IMG/VR virus record: IMGVR_UViG_3300009034_000033
Coordinates: 1 to 64,000 of that record
Direction: 5' to 3' (one strand)
DNA: 64,000 bases
Source of the DNA: a virus
A program made the position numbers and the translations under genes. The notes beneath the pieces were generated by a model. That model had not been told where the DNA came from and searched no databases. It was given only the letters and a program-made list of their open reading frames with translations. Below are positions 15,752-24,532 of the stretch, one piece after another; position 1 is the first letter of the stretch; every line of letters starts with the position of its first letter.

Positions 15752-16489
15752 TTATTCTCTAAAATAGTAATAACAGTTGGGATTAGAACAATAATAGCAA
15801 CCTGTTCCTTTATGTTTAATCAATGGTTGATTGCATTCTTGGCAAAGGAGTTCCTTTCCTTCTTTTTTTCTCCAATTTCTTCCAAGAACTATATCCACAG
15901 CATCCAACAAATCCTCAGCAATGTAGTCAGCACCAGGCGCTATCTTATCTTCCTCAGGACAAAAATTAAGGGGAATATGAACGGTAGTACAACAAGCTTC
16001 ATTTCCTGCTATTATATCTGTTGGATTATCGCCTATCATATAACTTTTTTCAAGTATTATTCCCAGATCCTTCGCTGCTTGGAGAAGCATAGTTGGTTTA
16101 GGTTTTCTACATTCACAAGGAATTGCTGGATCGTGAGGACAGTAATAAGCTTTGATAATTTGACCTCCACTGCTCCATATTTCCCTAGCCATATAAAGGG
16201 AAATATCTTTCAAAGTACCGATTTCCATAAATCCTCTTTCGACTCCTTCTTGATTCGAGATTACTACAATTGGCCAACCTGCTATAGTAAGTTCTCGAAT
16301 TGCTCGCTTTGATCCTGGACGAAAGTAGAATTCATTCATTTCAGTAATAAGATGAAGATCTGGATTACCAGAACTTCTATCGTTCTCATTCACACAACCT
16401 TCTCTATCAAGAAAAACTACCCCTCGATCCAAAGAGTTGAAATCTGAAGGGGGATGGTGCCAAACATCGATCATTGCTAGTCTTGTCAT
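15752..16489 (-). CDS. GmhB-like heptose-bisphosphate phosphatase with zinc ribbon
   Basis: 245 residues. The HAD core resembles GmhB: FLDREG (about 26-31), ISNQEGV, the zinc loop CPHDPAIPCECRKPKP, and GDNPTDIIAG. GmhB removes the 7-phosphate from heptose-1,7-bisphosphate. The second motif I aspartate (usually DxD) is Glu here, which could lower or change activity. After the HAD domain a C-terminal zinc ribbon (CQECNQPL...CYYCSNPNC) is fused, a domain normally seen in topoisomerases and not in GmhB. It may also act on another sugar phosphate. Confidence 0.75.
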   Translation of the reverse strand: MTRLAMIDVWHHPPSDFNSLDRGVVFLDREGCVNENDRSSGNPDLHLITEMNEFYFRPGSKRAIRELTIAGWPIVVISNQEGVERGFMEIGTLKDISLYMAREIWSSGGQIIKAYYCPHDPAIPCECRKPKPTMLLQAAKDLGIILEKSYMIGDNPTDIIAGNEACCTTVHIPLNFCPEEDKIAPGADYIAEDLLDAVDIVLGRNWRKKEGKELLCQECNQPLIKHKGTGCYYCSNPNCYYYFRE

Positions 16490-16501
16490 TTTTTCCTTCC
16501 T

Positions 16502-16594
16502 TTAACATCGAGATAGAATGGCCAAAAGGATAACGATTAGAACCACTCCTAAGCATATGGATAAATTCCAAAAAAATTTAGATGCAAATATCAT
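16502..16594 (-). CDS. 30-residue membrane peptide
   Basis: A very short frame with a strong SD (AAGGAGAA) six bases before its ATG. It encodes one hydrophobic helix (LGVVLIVILLAIL) with a basic, aromatic N-terminus. It lies between the SbcC-like and GmhB-like genes with no room for another gene. Likely a small membrane protein. Confidence 0.5.
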   Translation of the reverse strand: MIFASKFFWNLSICLGVVLIVILLAILSRC

Positions 16595-16605
16595 TGGTAT
16601 TCTCC

Positions 16606-18366
16606 TTAAAGAATCTCTTCTACTGTCGAAATCCCATCCTTTTTTCGAACCATCAAGATTCGATCCCAAATTGCTGAATCTTTCAGATCATCTAAGTGAG
16701 TAATCACAAAAATAGACCGATTGCTAGATTTTTTCTCGCTTTGAAGTAATTCCAGAATTCCATCGCATCCTATGTCATCTAAACCCGAAAAAATTTCATC
16801 TAAGAATAGAAGAGAAACTGGACAAATTTTTTGGATATATGAAGCCAGAGAAAGAAGGATTGCTAAATCAATTCTTTTTCTTTCGCCTCCTGAGAGAGAA
16901 TGGTATCTTCGATCATCTTCTTCGATAAAGACTGAGAAATTTTCTCGTTGATCTCCTGCTTTAGTTTTTCTTCTGGTATCGAAACTTAAATTAAATTCTG
17001 GAGCTAAAAATCCAAGATATTCTTTCCCTTTCAAATTAAGATGAGGCAATGTTTGGTCAGCCAAAAAAGAAATAATTCCCTTAGCTCCAAAATTTTCAAC
17101 CCAGAAATTTACTAGATTTAATTGTCTCTGAAGTTTTCTCCTTTCCCTATCGCTCTTTTTCTTTTTACTTTCTACTTTAACCAAAGCTATTTCTATTTCC
17201 TTAATTCTGTTCTCAGCAGATTTCACGAGATTAAGACTTTGGGAGAAAGATTCCTGAACCGCTACAATCTGAGTTTTTAATCTATTAAGATCTGCATCTA
17301 TTTCTTTTATACCATCCTCTGCTTTCTCTCTGTCCCCTTCCACCTTAAAATAATTGGCTTCTATCTCTGCAAGTTGACTTTGGAACCCTTTTCTTTTTTC
17401 TTTTTTTCTTGCTAATTTTTTATAAGGTAAAGCTGAGCGTAGTTTTTCCCTCTGATCATCTGATACTGCTTGTTTACAGAGAGGACATTGCGCTTCTATT
17501 TGATAAAGAGCGTCCTCGCCCCTAGCAATCTCATCTTCGAGACGTTTTATCCCAGCCAAAAAAGTTTCATATTCGGTCCTTAGGCGTTCACGAATTTTTG
17601 GTTTAAGCCTTTGATCCAGGGAATCGAGTGAAAATTGCAGCTGTGTCCGTTTTTGGGTTAATGCGAGTCTCTCAGCTATAAATTGACGCTTTTTTTCTTC
17701 TACTTCTTCTTGGATCTGTTCGATGGATATTAAAAGATGTTCTTTACTCAAAGTCAGTTCGCTTCTCAAGGTTTCAATTGCCCCTTCAGAAAATGAAATA
17801 TTCTTTTCAATAACCTCTATCCCATTTTCTATTTCCCGAGAAATAGTTTTAGCTAGTTTTTGATAGATCTGAAATCTTTCAAGTCTAAGAATTTCTATTA
17901 GAATTTTCTTTCGGAATTGATCGGCTGAATTGGCAAAAGTTTCAAATCTATCTTGTGGAAGATAGATTGCGGATGCAAAAAGGTCAGAGGAGATAGGGAA
18001 ATTGAAATCTGGTATTCTTTCTCCATTCTTTCCAGTTATCTCGAAAAATGGTTTAGATTTAACTCTCCCTCGATAAAAAGTATAAGGATTTCCTCTAAAA
18101 TCAAAACTAGCTCTGACTAAGCAATCTTCGTTGGGAAGTTTCTCTCTTGAGACTACTTCAGTAGATCTACATCCTCTCGAAGTTTTTCCGAATAGACAAA
18201 AATAAAGGGCTTCGAAGATTGTAGATTTTCCAGATCCATTAGAAGAAGAGAAAGCTGAATCTTCATTCTCTCCCAAAATCAAAGTAAGAGATTTAGGAAA
18301 TAAATCAATATGAGTCTGTCTATGAGAGAAAAAATTCTCTATTTGGATCGACTTAAATTCCAACAT
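16606..18366 (-). CDS. SbcC/Rad50-like recombination ATPase (T4 gp46 type)
   Basis: 586 residues with SMC-like order. Walker A NGSGKST lies near residue 43-49. Two coiled-coil arms flank a zinc hook (CPLC). The signature SLSGGERKRIDLAI and Walker B LLFLDEIFSGLD come near the C-terminus. The size matches T4 gp46 more closely than cellular SbcC. With the gp47-like nuclease it would process DNA ends for recombination-dependent replication. It overlaps the nuclease gene by 14 bases, as is usual for this pair. Confidence 0.9.
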   Translation of the reverse strand: MLEFKSIQIENFFSHRQTHIDLFPKSLTLILGENEDSAFSSSNGSGKSTIFEALYFCLFGKTSRGCRSTEVVSREKLPNEDCLVRASFDFRGNPYTFYRGRVKSKPFFEITGKNGERIPDFNFPISSDLFASAIYLPQDRFETFANSADQFRKKILIEILRLERFQIYQKLAKTISREIENGIEVIEKNISFSEGAIETLRSELTLSKEHLLISIEQIQEEVEEKKRQFIAERLALTQKRTQLQFSLDSLDQRLKPKIRERLRTEYETFLAGIKRLEDEIARGEDALYQIEAQCPLCKQAVSDDQREKLRSALPYKKLARKKEKRKGFQSQLAEIEANYFKVEGDREKAEDGIKEIDADLNRLKTQIVAVQESFSQSLNLVKSAENRIKEIEIALVKVESKKKKSDRERRKLQRQLNLVNFWVENFGAKGIISFLADQTLPHLNLKGKEYLGFLAPEFNLSFDTRRKTKAGDQRENFSVFIEEDDRRYHSLSGGERKRIDLAILLSLASYIQKICPVSLLFLDEIFSGLDDIGCDGILELLQSEKKSSNRSIFVITHLDDLKDSAIWDRILMVRKKDGISTVEEIL

Positions 18367-19345
18367 CTATTTCTTGCTCCTTAGCTTTCTCTATAATTGC
18401 AAAGCCCCATTTCTCCAAACTATCTTTATTCAAATCAGTTTGAACCAGTTCAAGAAATTTTCTAATAAGAGCATCTATTTCGAGATTCCCTTCTAGTCTC
18501 GTTTCAATCTTTGTTTCTGGAAGACTTTTCTCGATAAAGTATTCACAACCAATTGGTATATTTCCATTAAAAGCAGTGAGTTCAAAATCACTTGGGACTT
18601 TGAGTTTTACTATACAATCTTCATAGTCTTCTGGAGAAAAAAGATTTTCTGGATCATATTCCAAGATTTTATATTTTCTAGCTTTCTTTAATTGCACCCA
18701 TTTTAATTTGAGACTTTCTGTATCCAATATAACACAAAGCTTTTTTTGGCCAGTTTCCCCAAAGGAAAGTTGGAGAGCAGAACCTACATAATGATAATTT
18801 CCGATACTTTGATAACGATGATAATGTCCCAGTAATCCTATTTCGAAAAAATCTCTCAATTCCTTAACAGAAATTTCCTCTTTCAATTTCATATCCGTAG
18901 CATCCAAAGTTCCTTCAGCCAAAGCTATGTGACCTAAAAATACATCTGCTTCTTCCCACATAAAGGTCCCTCGATTGAAAGGATAACAGAAAAAAGATTT
19001 TCCGCCAAGTTCCAGCATTTCTGGGATTTCTATCACTTTTCCCAATTCCTTAAAAGGTTCAAGAACAGTATATTTCCCAGATAGATCATGATTACCGACT
19101 AAGAAATATAACTGGAATCGTTCAAGGTCTCGAAAAGCTGAATAAATTCTTGACAGTAGCTCAACAGAAATAGTCCCCACTTTATGAAATAGATCGCCGA
19201 GAGAGAATATTGCAGCAACTTTCTCTTGATCAGCTATTTCTGCTATTTCTTCAATCGTATTTAGAATATCCTCAAGAATTCCTTGAGATGAAAGATTTCT
19301 ATAAGTTTTTCTGGCATGTAGATCAGCAAAAAATAGTATTTTCAT
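18353..19345 (-). CDS. SbcD/Mre11-like nuclease (T4 gp47 type)
   Basis: 330 residues. FADLHARKT, SLGDLFH and VGNHDLSG are the metal-binding phosphoesterase motifs I-III, and GHYHRYQ and LGHIALAEG supply later histidines. Partner of the adjacent SbcC-like ATPase. The ATG has no purine-rich SD: the preceding bases are CCCCCC-ACAAATCC. The 5' leader forms a 12-bp stem (19359-19370 with 19408-19419), so translation may be controlled. Confidence 0.88.
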   Translation of the reverse strand: MKILFFADLHARKTYRNLSSQGILEDILNTIEEIAEIADQEKVAAIFSLGDLFHKVGTISVELLSRIYSAFRDLERFQLYFLVGNHDLSGKYTVLEPFKELGKVIEIPEMLELGGKSFFCYPFNRGTFMWEEADVFLGHIALAEGTLDATDMKLKEEISVKELRDFFEIGLLGHYHRYQSIGNYHYVGSALQLSFGETGQKKLCVILDTESLKLKWVQLKKARKYKILEYDPENLFSPEDYEDCIVKLKVPSDFELTAFNGNIPIGCEYFIEKSLPETKIETRLEGNLEIDALIRKFLELVQTDLNKDSLEKWGFAIIEKAKEQEIDVGI

Positions 19346-19358
19346 GGATTTGTGGGGG

Positions 19359-19419
19359 GAGAGAGATCTTATCTAACTCAGGCAATGGGGGCAAATATTG
19401 ATTAAACAAGACCTCTCTC
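19359..19419 (-). promoter_or_regulatory. Leader stem before the SbcD-like gene
   Basis: GAGAGAGGTCTT (minus strand, 19419-19408) pairs with AAGATCTCTCTC (19370-19359) over 12 bp including one G-U. The loop is 37 nt. The stem ends in a C6 run 14-19 bases upstream of the ATG, and no SD is present. Confidence 0.45.
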
Positions 19420-19423
19420 GAGA

Positions 19424-20431
19424 TTATTTACCCGCCTTTCCTAATCTCTCCAGAAGATTTTCGATTGATTCTTCTTCATCCTCATCTTCATCCTCATCTT
19501 CATCCTTATCCTCATCGTCATCTTCATCTTCGTCTTCATCTATTGGCTTTTTCTTGGGAGTCCGACTTGGAGTCCGTTTTTTCTTTTTCTTTGGTTTATC
19601 TTCTATCTCATCCTCATCCTCATCCTCATCTTCATCCTCGTCCTCGTCTTCTTCTGGTTCCTTTCTTGCTTTTGATTTTTTTCGAGGTTTATCTTCATCC
19701 TCATCGTCTTCTCTATCATCCCTTCTGCCTTTTTTCTCGATCCAAGCTTCAAGGAGTTCTTCCAACTTATCTGGATCTGTTTCAGGAGAGATAGATCTCA
19801 AATCAAATCGATTCTCAAGCAATTCATCCAAGTCTTCTTGAGAATCTGCGATTGAACTAGGATTTCGTCTGAATCTGATTGAAGGATATTCGGTGTTTAG
19901 TCCAGTTCCTGTTCTTTCCACCGTAACATCAAAACCATCAACCGGATGGACTATATCATCTCCCCAATCTGGATCTCTCAAGTGAGCTAGGAATTCTTTC
20001 AGAAAAGTATTGCCAGAAGAGTAAATCTGGACCCCAGCATCCTCATCTTCCCTATCAAGTATATTGAAGAAAATTCTTCTGGTTCCAGATAATGGATGAT
20101 CTCTGCCTCCCCTTTTTTCCACATATATACAGATTGGACACTTTTTCTTTCCAGGACAAGTCAATGGAATAGGTCCTAGTCCATAATGCAGAAAGACCTT
20201 GCGATAAGGAACCCTTTCTCCGGATAAAGGGGGTAAAACTCGAATTCTATTTTTCCCTTCAGCCGGTTTCCACCAAGGAATATTGTATTCGCCTGATAAT
20301 TCGGCTTCTTGCTGATCATCCTCAACTTCATCCATATCAATTTCATAATCCGGTTCATACTTTAATGCTGCTCTTTTTGCTTTAGCCATTTTTCTCTCCA
20401 ATGCTTGTAATCTTGCCCAATTGCTTCTCAT
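19424..20431 (-). CDS. gp32-like single-stranded DNA-binding protein with very long acidic tail
   Basis: 335 residues. WWKPAEGKNRIRVLPP, KVFLHYGLGPIPLTCP and KKCPICIYVEKR match the OB-fold and zinc site of T4 gp32-like proteins. From about residue 240 the chain becomes alternating acidic (DED runs) and Lys/Arg/Pro blocks, ending in ENLLERLGKAGK. gp32 has a short acidic tail that recruits replication partners; here it is roughly a hundred residues. The repetitive codons make a poly-Ser shadow frame on the other strand that is not a gene. It overlaps the U32-like gene by 4 bases. Confidence 0.82.
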   Translation of the reverse strand: MRSNWARLQALERKMAKAKRAALKYEPDYEIDMDEVEDDQQEAELSGEYNIPWWKPAEGKNRIRVLPPLSGERVPYRKVFLHYGLGPIPLTCPGKKKCPICIYVEKRGGRDHPLSGTRRIFFNILDREDEDAGVQIYSSGNTFLKEFLAHLRDPDWGDDIVHPVDGFDVTVERTGTGLNTEYPSIRFRRNPSSIADSQEDLDELLENRFDLRSISPETDPDKLEELLEAWIEKKGRRDDREDDEDEDKPRKKSKARKEPEEDEDEDEDEDEDEDEIEDKPKKKKKRTPSRTPKKKPIDEDEDEDDDEDKDEDEDEDEDEEESIENLLERLGKAGK

Positions 20432-21519
20432 CTTAGATTTTGATACCCGATTTTCTCAAGATACCTTTCACAATAAGTACAACTGCCGCAAGCTAGATCA
20501 CAATAGAACCCTTTCATATCATCTCCTATACAGAAAGGAGAATTTTTGATGAAAGAATCAAACTTTAATCCTTTGCTTGGAATAAAGAATTTAGGTCCTA
20601 TTGGTTTTCCCTCTCTTTCTATATTCTCAAGATGAGCCCAGAGGTCAAGTAAATTACCATCATACTCACCAGAAAGATAAATTCTTGCCACCCTTTCTAT
20701 GTATTTGGTAGGATGAGTTCTACCAGTTAATTTATAATTCTTTATCCTAGCGGCCATTCTATAATCTTCAAACCATTGAGGTAGAATAAATCTTGCTTTC
20801 AACCATTCGACTGGATCATTTCTGTCTTTAATACAGCGACCATGAGGATAAGTATCAAATTCAGTTTCACGATAAGTTTGGATTGATTGGAGATCATAAC
20901 AATATTTTCTATCTGGACATTGGAAAGAACAGAATTCGTTAAGAAGTAATTCTATTCTAATCCCTAGTTTTTTGCCAACGTCTACGAATTCTCTGAGAAG
21001 TGGAAAATTCCGATTTGAATAAAGATGCATGCAGATTTTATCTATAGTAGGGGCACGTTCCTTCAATTTTCGCATTTGGGAAGGAGACATTACTTGGGTT
21101 ACTGTAGAAATCTCGATCGGAAGTTTATATCTTTCTGAAAATACTTCCATGAGAAGAGGATGGCAAATAGTCAATCTGGTTATTAGCTCACTTTTAACCA
21201 AATAATCCAATTTAGCCAATTCAGGACTTGAACCTAAACTAAACCCAAGATCCCTCAAAGTTCTTATAACTGATCTGTTCACAGTATAGTTGAATTCAAT
21301 ATCTCTGTCTCTGAGATCGGTTAAGATAGTCATTACTTGGTTGAGAGAAGTAGCTCGAAGACGGGATTTTTGGCGAACAGAACCTAATCCGATTCCTGGA
21401 ACCGAACCATATACTTCAGTTATTCTAATTCCTGTTTTCTCTCCTATCTCTCGATTTGCTTTATCGAGAATTGTAGGCAATTCTGGATCAAAATTGAAAC
21501 CACAGTTTATACTGATCAT
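20428..21519 (-). CDS. Peptidase U32-like Fe-S protein
   Basis: 363 residues. The N-terminal half resembles the TIM-barrel of the U32 family (ITEVYGSVPG, LTICHPLLMEVF, ICMHLYSNRNFPLLREFV). LLNEFCSFQCPDRKYC and YCDLACGSCTYC provide cysteines like the [4Fe-4S] ligands of UbiU/UbiV, TrhP and RlhA. Those characterised members carry out oxygen-independent hydroxylations of ubiquinone precursors, tRNA or rRNA. A phage copy lying between SSB and polymerase genes might modify nucleic acid, but this is inference. Confidence 0.6.
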   Translation of the reverse strand: MISINCGFNFDPELPTILDKANREIGEKTGIRITEVYGSVPGIGLGSVRQKSRLRATSLNQVMTILTDLRDRDIEFNYTVNRSVIRTLRDLGFSLGSSPELAKLDYLVKSELITRLTICHPLLMEVFSERYKLPIEISTVTQVMSPSQMRKLKERAPTIDKICMHLYSNRNFPLLREFVDVGKKLGIRIELLLNEFCSFQCPDRKYCYDLQSIQTYRETEFDTYPHGRCIKDRNDPVEWLKARFILPQWFEDYRMAARIKNYKLTGRTHPTKYIERVARIYLSGEYDGNLLDLWAHLENIEREGKPIGPKFFIPSKGLKFDSFIKNSPFCIGDDMKGFYCDLACGSCTYCERYLEKIGYQNLR

Positions 21520-21773
21520 TTTGGTTCCTCACTCCCCAAGATAAATACAGTTGAACCTGTTTCATTGTCACGAAATTGGGATACTTTGAAATCACGAGGT
21601 AAGCTTTGGATAAGATCATCTCCAATTGAAAGTCTTCCACCATTTTTAGAACAGAGAGCAGCTATCCAATACATTACTTTTCTTTCCATCTCCCTCTCTC
21701 CTTCTTCTTTTCCGCTCTGATATATTCGTTCAAAAAGTTTCTTGATTTCTTCTTCAAATTCTGTAAGATCCAT
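21516..21773 (-). CDS. Hypothetical protein
   Basis: 85 residues from the ATG at 21773, which overlaps the polymerase stop (TAATG) and has GGAG upstream. The N-terminal half is an acidic helix (DLTEFEEEIKKLFERIYQSG). Unknown; coupled to the polymerase and to the U32-like gene. Confidence 0.55.
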   Translation of the reverse strand: MDLTEFEEEIKKLFERIYQSGKEEGEREMERKVMYWIAALCSKNGGRLSIGDDLIQSLPRDFKVSQFRDNETGSTVFILGSEEPK

Positions 21774-23590
21774 TATATTTTCTCCATATTTTTCCAATCA
21801 AGTCCGACCTTAATATCGACTTCAAAAGGTATTGGTAAATCTCTTCCAAAGGAGACCATTTCTTTTTTCAAAATTTCTATTACTCGAGAGACCTCGGCTT
21901 TCGGACTTTCTACTACTATAGAATCATGGATAAACATGATTGATCTAGCTTCCATTTCTTTCAATTTATCATCTACACTAGTCATTCCAAGCAAAGCAAA
22001 ATCAGAAGCAGTGCCTTGAATAATTGTATTGACAGATTGTTTTAGAATTTCAGCTCTCACTACAGCATTTACAGATCCTTGACTTAGTTCAGGAAATCGT
22101 CTTTTTCTTTTCGTTAAACTAGTTACTTCTTTGTCTATCATTACCCTTCTATGCTGATTCTGTACCCATTTATTGACTTTAGAGAATCTTGTATAATACC
22201 TTTCTATCAAACTACCTGCTTCATCCGGTTCTATTTCCAGATCTTCAGCTAAGCTTATTTTTCCCATTCCATAGAGAATAGCATAATTAAGAGTTTTTGC
22301 TTTCCTTCTTTCTTCATCAGTAACATCAACCAAATCCTTTCTAAAGAGAAAAGCAGCAATTTCCCTGTGTGGATCTTGTCCAGATAAGAAAGCATTCATG
22401 AGGTTTTCATCCTTAGAGTACAAAGCCATAACACGAAGTTCAAACTGAGAATAGTCGCCTTCTACAAAAAACCAACCTTTTTTAGGAACAAAGAGACTTC
22501 GAATCTCTCCGTCCCTTGGAATGTTTTGTACATTTGGGTTAGAGCAGCTCGATCTGCCCGATCTGGTCCCCCAAATTCGATAGTCTGGATGTACTCTCCC
22601 GTCTTCCTCAACTTGGGCGCTCAGATTGGAAAAATAGGTATCAAGCAACTTGGTTTTCTTTCGCCAAAGAAGAAGACCTTTGGGAAATGGATGGTCTAGT
22701 TTTTCCAGAACCGCTTCTTTAGTAGAAGGTTGCCCTTTTGGTGTCAACTCTGAAGGCGTTAAACCTAAGACATCAAAAAGGAATTTTCTTAGAGCCAGAG
22801 GAGATTTTAGTTTTAGATCTGGATAACCTTTATTTCGAGCTGTTTTCATCAAAGCTTTTCGGAGTTCTTCTTCCTCATTTCTAGTTTCAGTTTCCATATC
22901 AAAAAGCTTATCCTCGTCTATCTCCACCCCAACATTTTCCATTCGTGCTAAGGAAATAGAGGCAAAAGTGATCAACTCCCAAAGGGGAATCATTTCTAAT
23001 TTCTTTAATTCTCCTTGGATGATTTCATACAAAGCTAGAGTAAGTCGTGTATCCGAACAATTATATCTTAGAATCTCCTCTGCTGACTTACCTTTCAAGA
23101 CACCGTCATCTGGAAACTCGATTACTGGATAAGAAGTAAATTCTCTCCCCAAGTATTTTAGACTCCGTTTTCTCCTCGGATCTTCGTCTAAAAGATAAAA
23201 ACCGAGTAAGGTATCATATTTGAAATTGGAGGTCAAAATCATTGCTGCTTCTTCGAGATAGATTACATCGAATTTTCCATTGTGAGCTATTTTAGAAGGT
23301 GGCGAATTCAAGATTTCCGAAAGGATCCTCTGATTCAATTCACCAGAGAATGAACCGGAACCACTAAGCATCAGACCTCCAAGATAATTAGGCGAAGCAA
23401 AAGCAACTGATATGACCTCTGCTTCTTGGTCCCTTGGATTAAGACCGGTAGTTTCAATATCAAAAGCAAAGTACGGTTCCTTTCCCAGGATTTTTATAGC
23501 TTCTAATGCTTTTTCTCCTGTGTCTATTATCTCGAAAGGAAAATCAGCCTCTGGTTCCAATTTTTCAAAAGATCCAAATGATTTTTTCAT
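21773..23590 (-). CDS. Family A DNA polymerase
   Basis: 605 residues from the ATG in the TAATG overlap with the kinase gene. The 3'-5' exonuclease is complete: DIE (Asp44, Glu46), HNGKFD (Asp108) and YNCSD (Tyr176, Asp180). The polymerase has motif A DYSQFELR (Asp379), O-helix RRKAKTLNYAILYG with Lys432 and Tyr436, and motif C HDS (Asp556). Tyr436 is at the position of Phe762 in E. coli Pol I. Tyr there, as in T7 polymerase, is associated with weak discrimination against dideoxynucleotides. There is no 5' nuclease domain. This is the replicative polymerase of the phage. Confidence 0.93.
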   Translation of the reverse strand: MKKSFGSFEKLEPEADFPFEIIDTGEKALEAIKILGKEPYFAFDIETTGLNPRDQEAEVISVAFASPNYLGGLMLSGSGSFSGELNQRILSEILNSPPSKIAHNGKFDVIYLEEAAMILTSNFKYDTLLGFYLLDEDPRRKRSLKYLGREFTSYPVIEFPDDGVLKGKSAEEILRYNCSDTRLTLALYEIIQGELKKLEMIPLWELITFASISLARMENVGVEIDEDKLFDMETETRNEEEELRKALMKTARNKGYPDLKLKSPLALRKFLFDVLGLTPSELTPKGQPSTKEAVLEKLDHPFPKGLLLWRKKTKLLDTYFSNLSAQVEEDGRVHPDYRIWGTRSGRSSCSNPNVQNIPRDGEIRSLFVPKKGWFFVEGDYSQFELRVMALYSKDENLMNAFLSGQDPHREIAAFLFRKDLVDVTDEERRKAKTLNYAILYGMGKISLAEDLEIEPDEAGSLIERYYTRFSKVNKWVQNQHRRVMIDKEVTSLTKRKRRFPELSQGSVNAVVRAEILKQSVNTIIQGTASDFALLGMTSVDDKLKEMEARSIMFIHDSIVVESPKAEVSRVIEILKKEMVSFGRDLPIPFEVDIKVGLDWKNMEKI

Positions 23591-24123
23591 TATAGCCATC
23601 CTCTGTATTCGATGAAATCCATAAGAGCTTTTCTGCAGTCAAATATGGAGTTGCGGGTATTCACTCTTATAACTGGTCTAGGAACAAGTAAAGGAAGAAG
23701 ATTCAGATATTTTTCTTTTATTTTGCCATCCATTTCATAATCCAATTCAAATTTCTCTTCTTCTCCTCTATCTATTTTGGCAAAAAAGGGGCAATAACAA
23801 TAGATGATAGCCATTCTGATATTCCAAGATTTTCCTCTCTCAAAAAGACGCCAATCCGGATAATGTCTGAAGATTTTACCATAGACCATATCTGAAATCC
23901 AAACAACCCTATCCAACACCAAATTCTCTACATTCTTATCAATTAAAGATTCAAGATATTCCATTTCTTTTTGATCATATCGTTCCCAAGCTTCTATATC
24001 ATATAAATCTGGAGGTCTTCCTTGGCCTGTACCTCGGAAATATTCATATCCCGATAAAGACGCAAATTCCTTAGCTAGAGTTGTCTTTCCTACTAACTCT
24101 CCGCCTTCGAATATCAACCACAT
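23590..24123 (-). CDS. Thymidylate kinase-like dNMP kinase
   Basis: 177 residues. FEGGELVGKTTLA is the P-loop with the usual Glu/Gly context of thymidylate kinases. LVLDRVVWISDMVYG contains the DR motif that contacts the nucleotide. The LID region is short. It would phosphorylate dTMP or a related dNMP to the diphosphate. Not all TMK specificity residues are evident, so another dNMP is possible. It overlaps RusA upstream and the polymerase downstream. Confidence 0.7.
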   Translation of the reverse strand: MWLIFEGGELVGKTTLAKEFASLSGYEYFRGTGQGRPPDLYDIEAWERYDQKEMEYLESLIDKNVENLVLDRVVWISDMVYGKIFRHYPDWRLFERGKSWNIRMAIIYCYCPFFAKIDRGEEEKFELDYEMDGKIKEKYLNLLPLLVPRPVIRVNTRNSIFDCRKALMDFIEYRGWL

Positions 24124-24532
24124 TTCTTTTCTCCTTCCAGATTGAAACGACTATTCTTGGATTGCTTGGATCTCGTTCTCTAGTCATATCTCTCACTAAA
24201 AAGAAATAATCGTCTATTCCCAAGCCCTGCTTTAATCCGTTCAAAATCAATCGGTGTCTATTACTAATATCTCCTGAGTGCACATTGCCTTTGTCAAAAT
24301 GATTCAACTCAACAACTATCCAAAAATCCTTTGAGATTATAGGTTCCCAATCCTCTGGTAATTTCTCTTTAATAGCTTTTTCTATTAGTCTCAAATATTC
24401 TCTTGCTTTTATAGTAGTATAAATCCTCTTTCCTGCTCTAGCTCTGGTATTTATACCAAAACTATGATTTGCTGAAGGACCAATAGGTAAAGATATAGTT
24501 AAAACAAATTCTCTGTCTTCTCGGATGCTCAT
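24071..24532 (-). CDS. RusA-like Holliday junction resolvase
   Basis: 153 residues. SANHSFGIN near the N-terminus, GDISNRHRLILNGL and GIDDYFF in the second half match the RusA fold, in which the Asp residues in GDxxN and DD bind Mg. RusA cuts four-way junctions in phage DNA, often before packaging. The 52-base overlap with the kinase gene is long but both frames have good starts. Confidence 0.75.
   Translation of the reverse strand: MSIREDREFVLTISLPIGPSANHSFGINTRARAGKRIYTTIKAREYLRLIEKAIKEKLPEDWEPIISKDFWIVVELNHFDKGNVHSGDISNRHRLILNGLKQGLGIDDYFFLVRDMTRERDPSNPRIVVSIWKEKRNVVDIRRRRVSRKDNSS

Noticed and set aside
19398-19841. Plus-strand frame of mostly Ser and Phe
   Set aside because: It is the antisense of the GAT/GAA-rich tail of the SSB gene; composition is an artefact and no SD is present.
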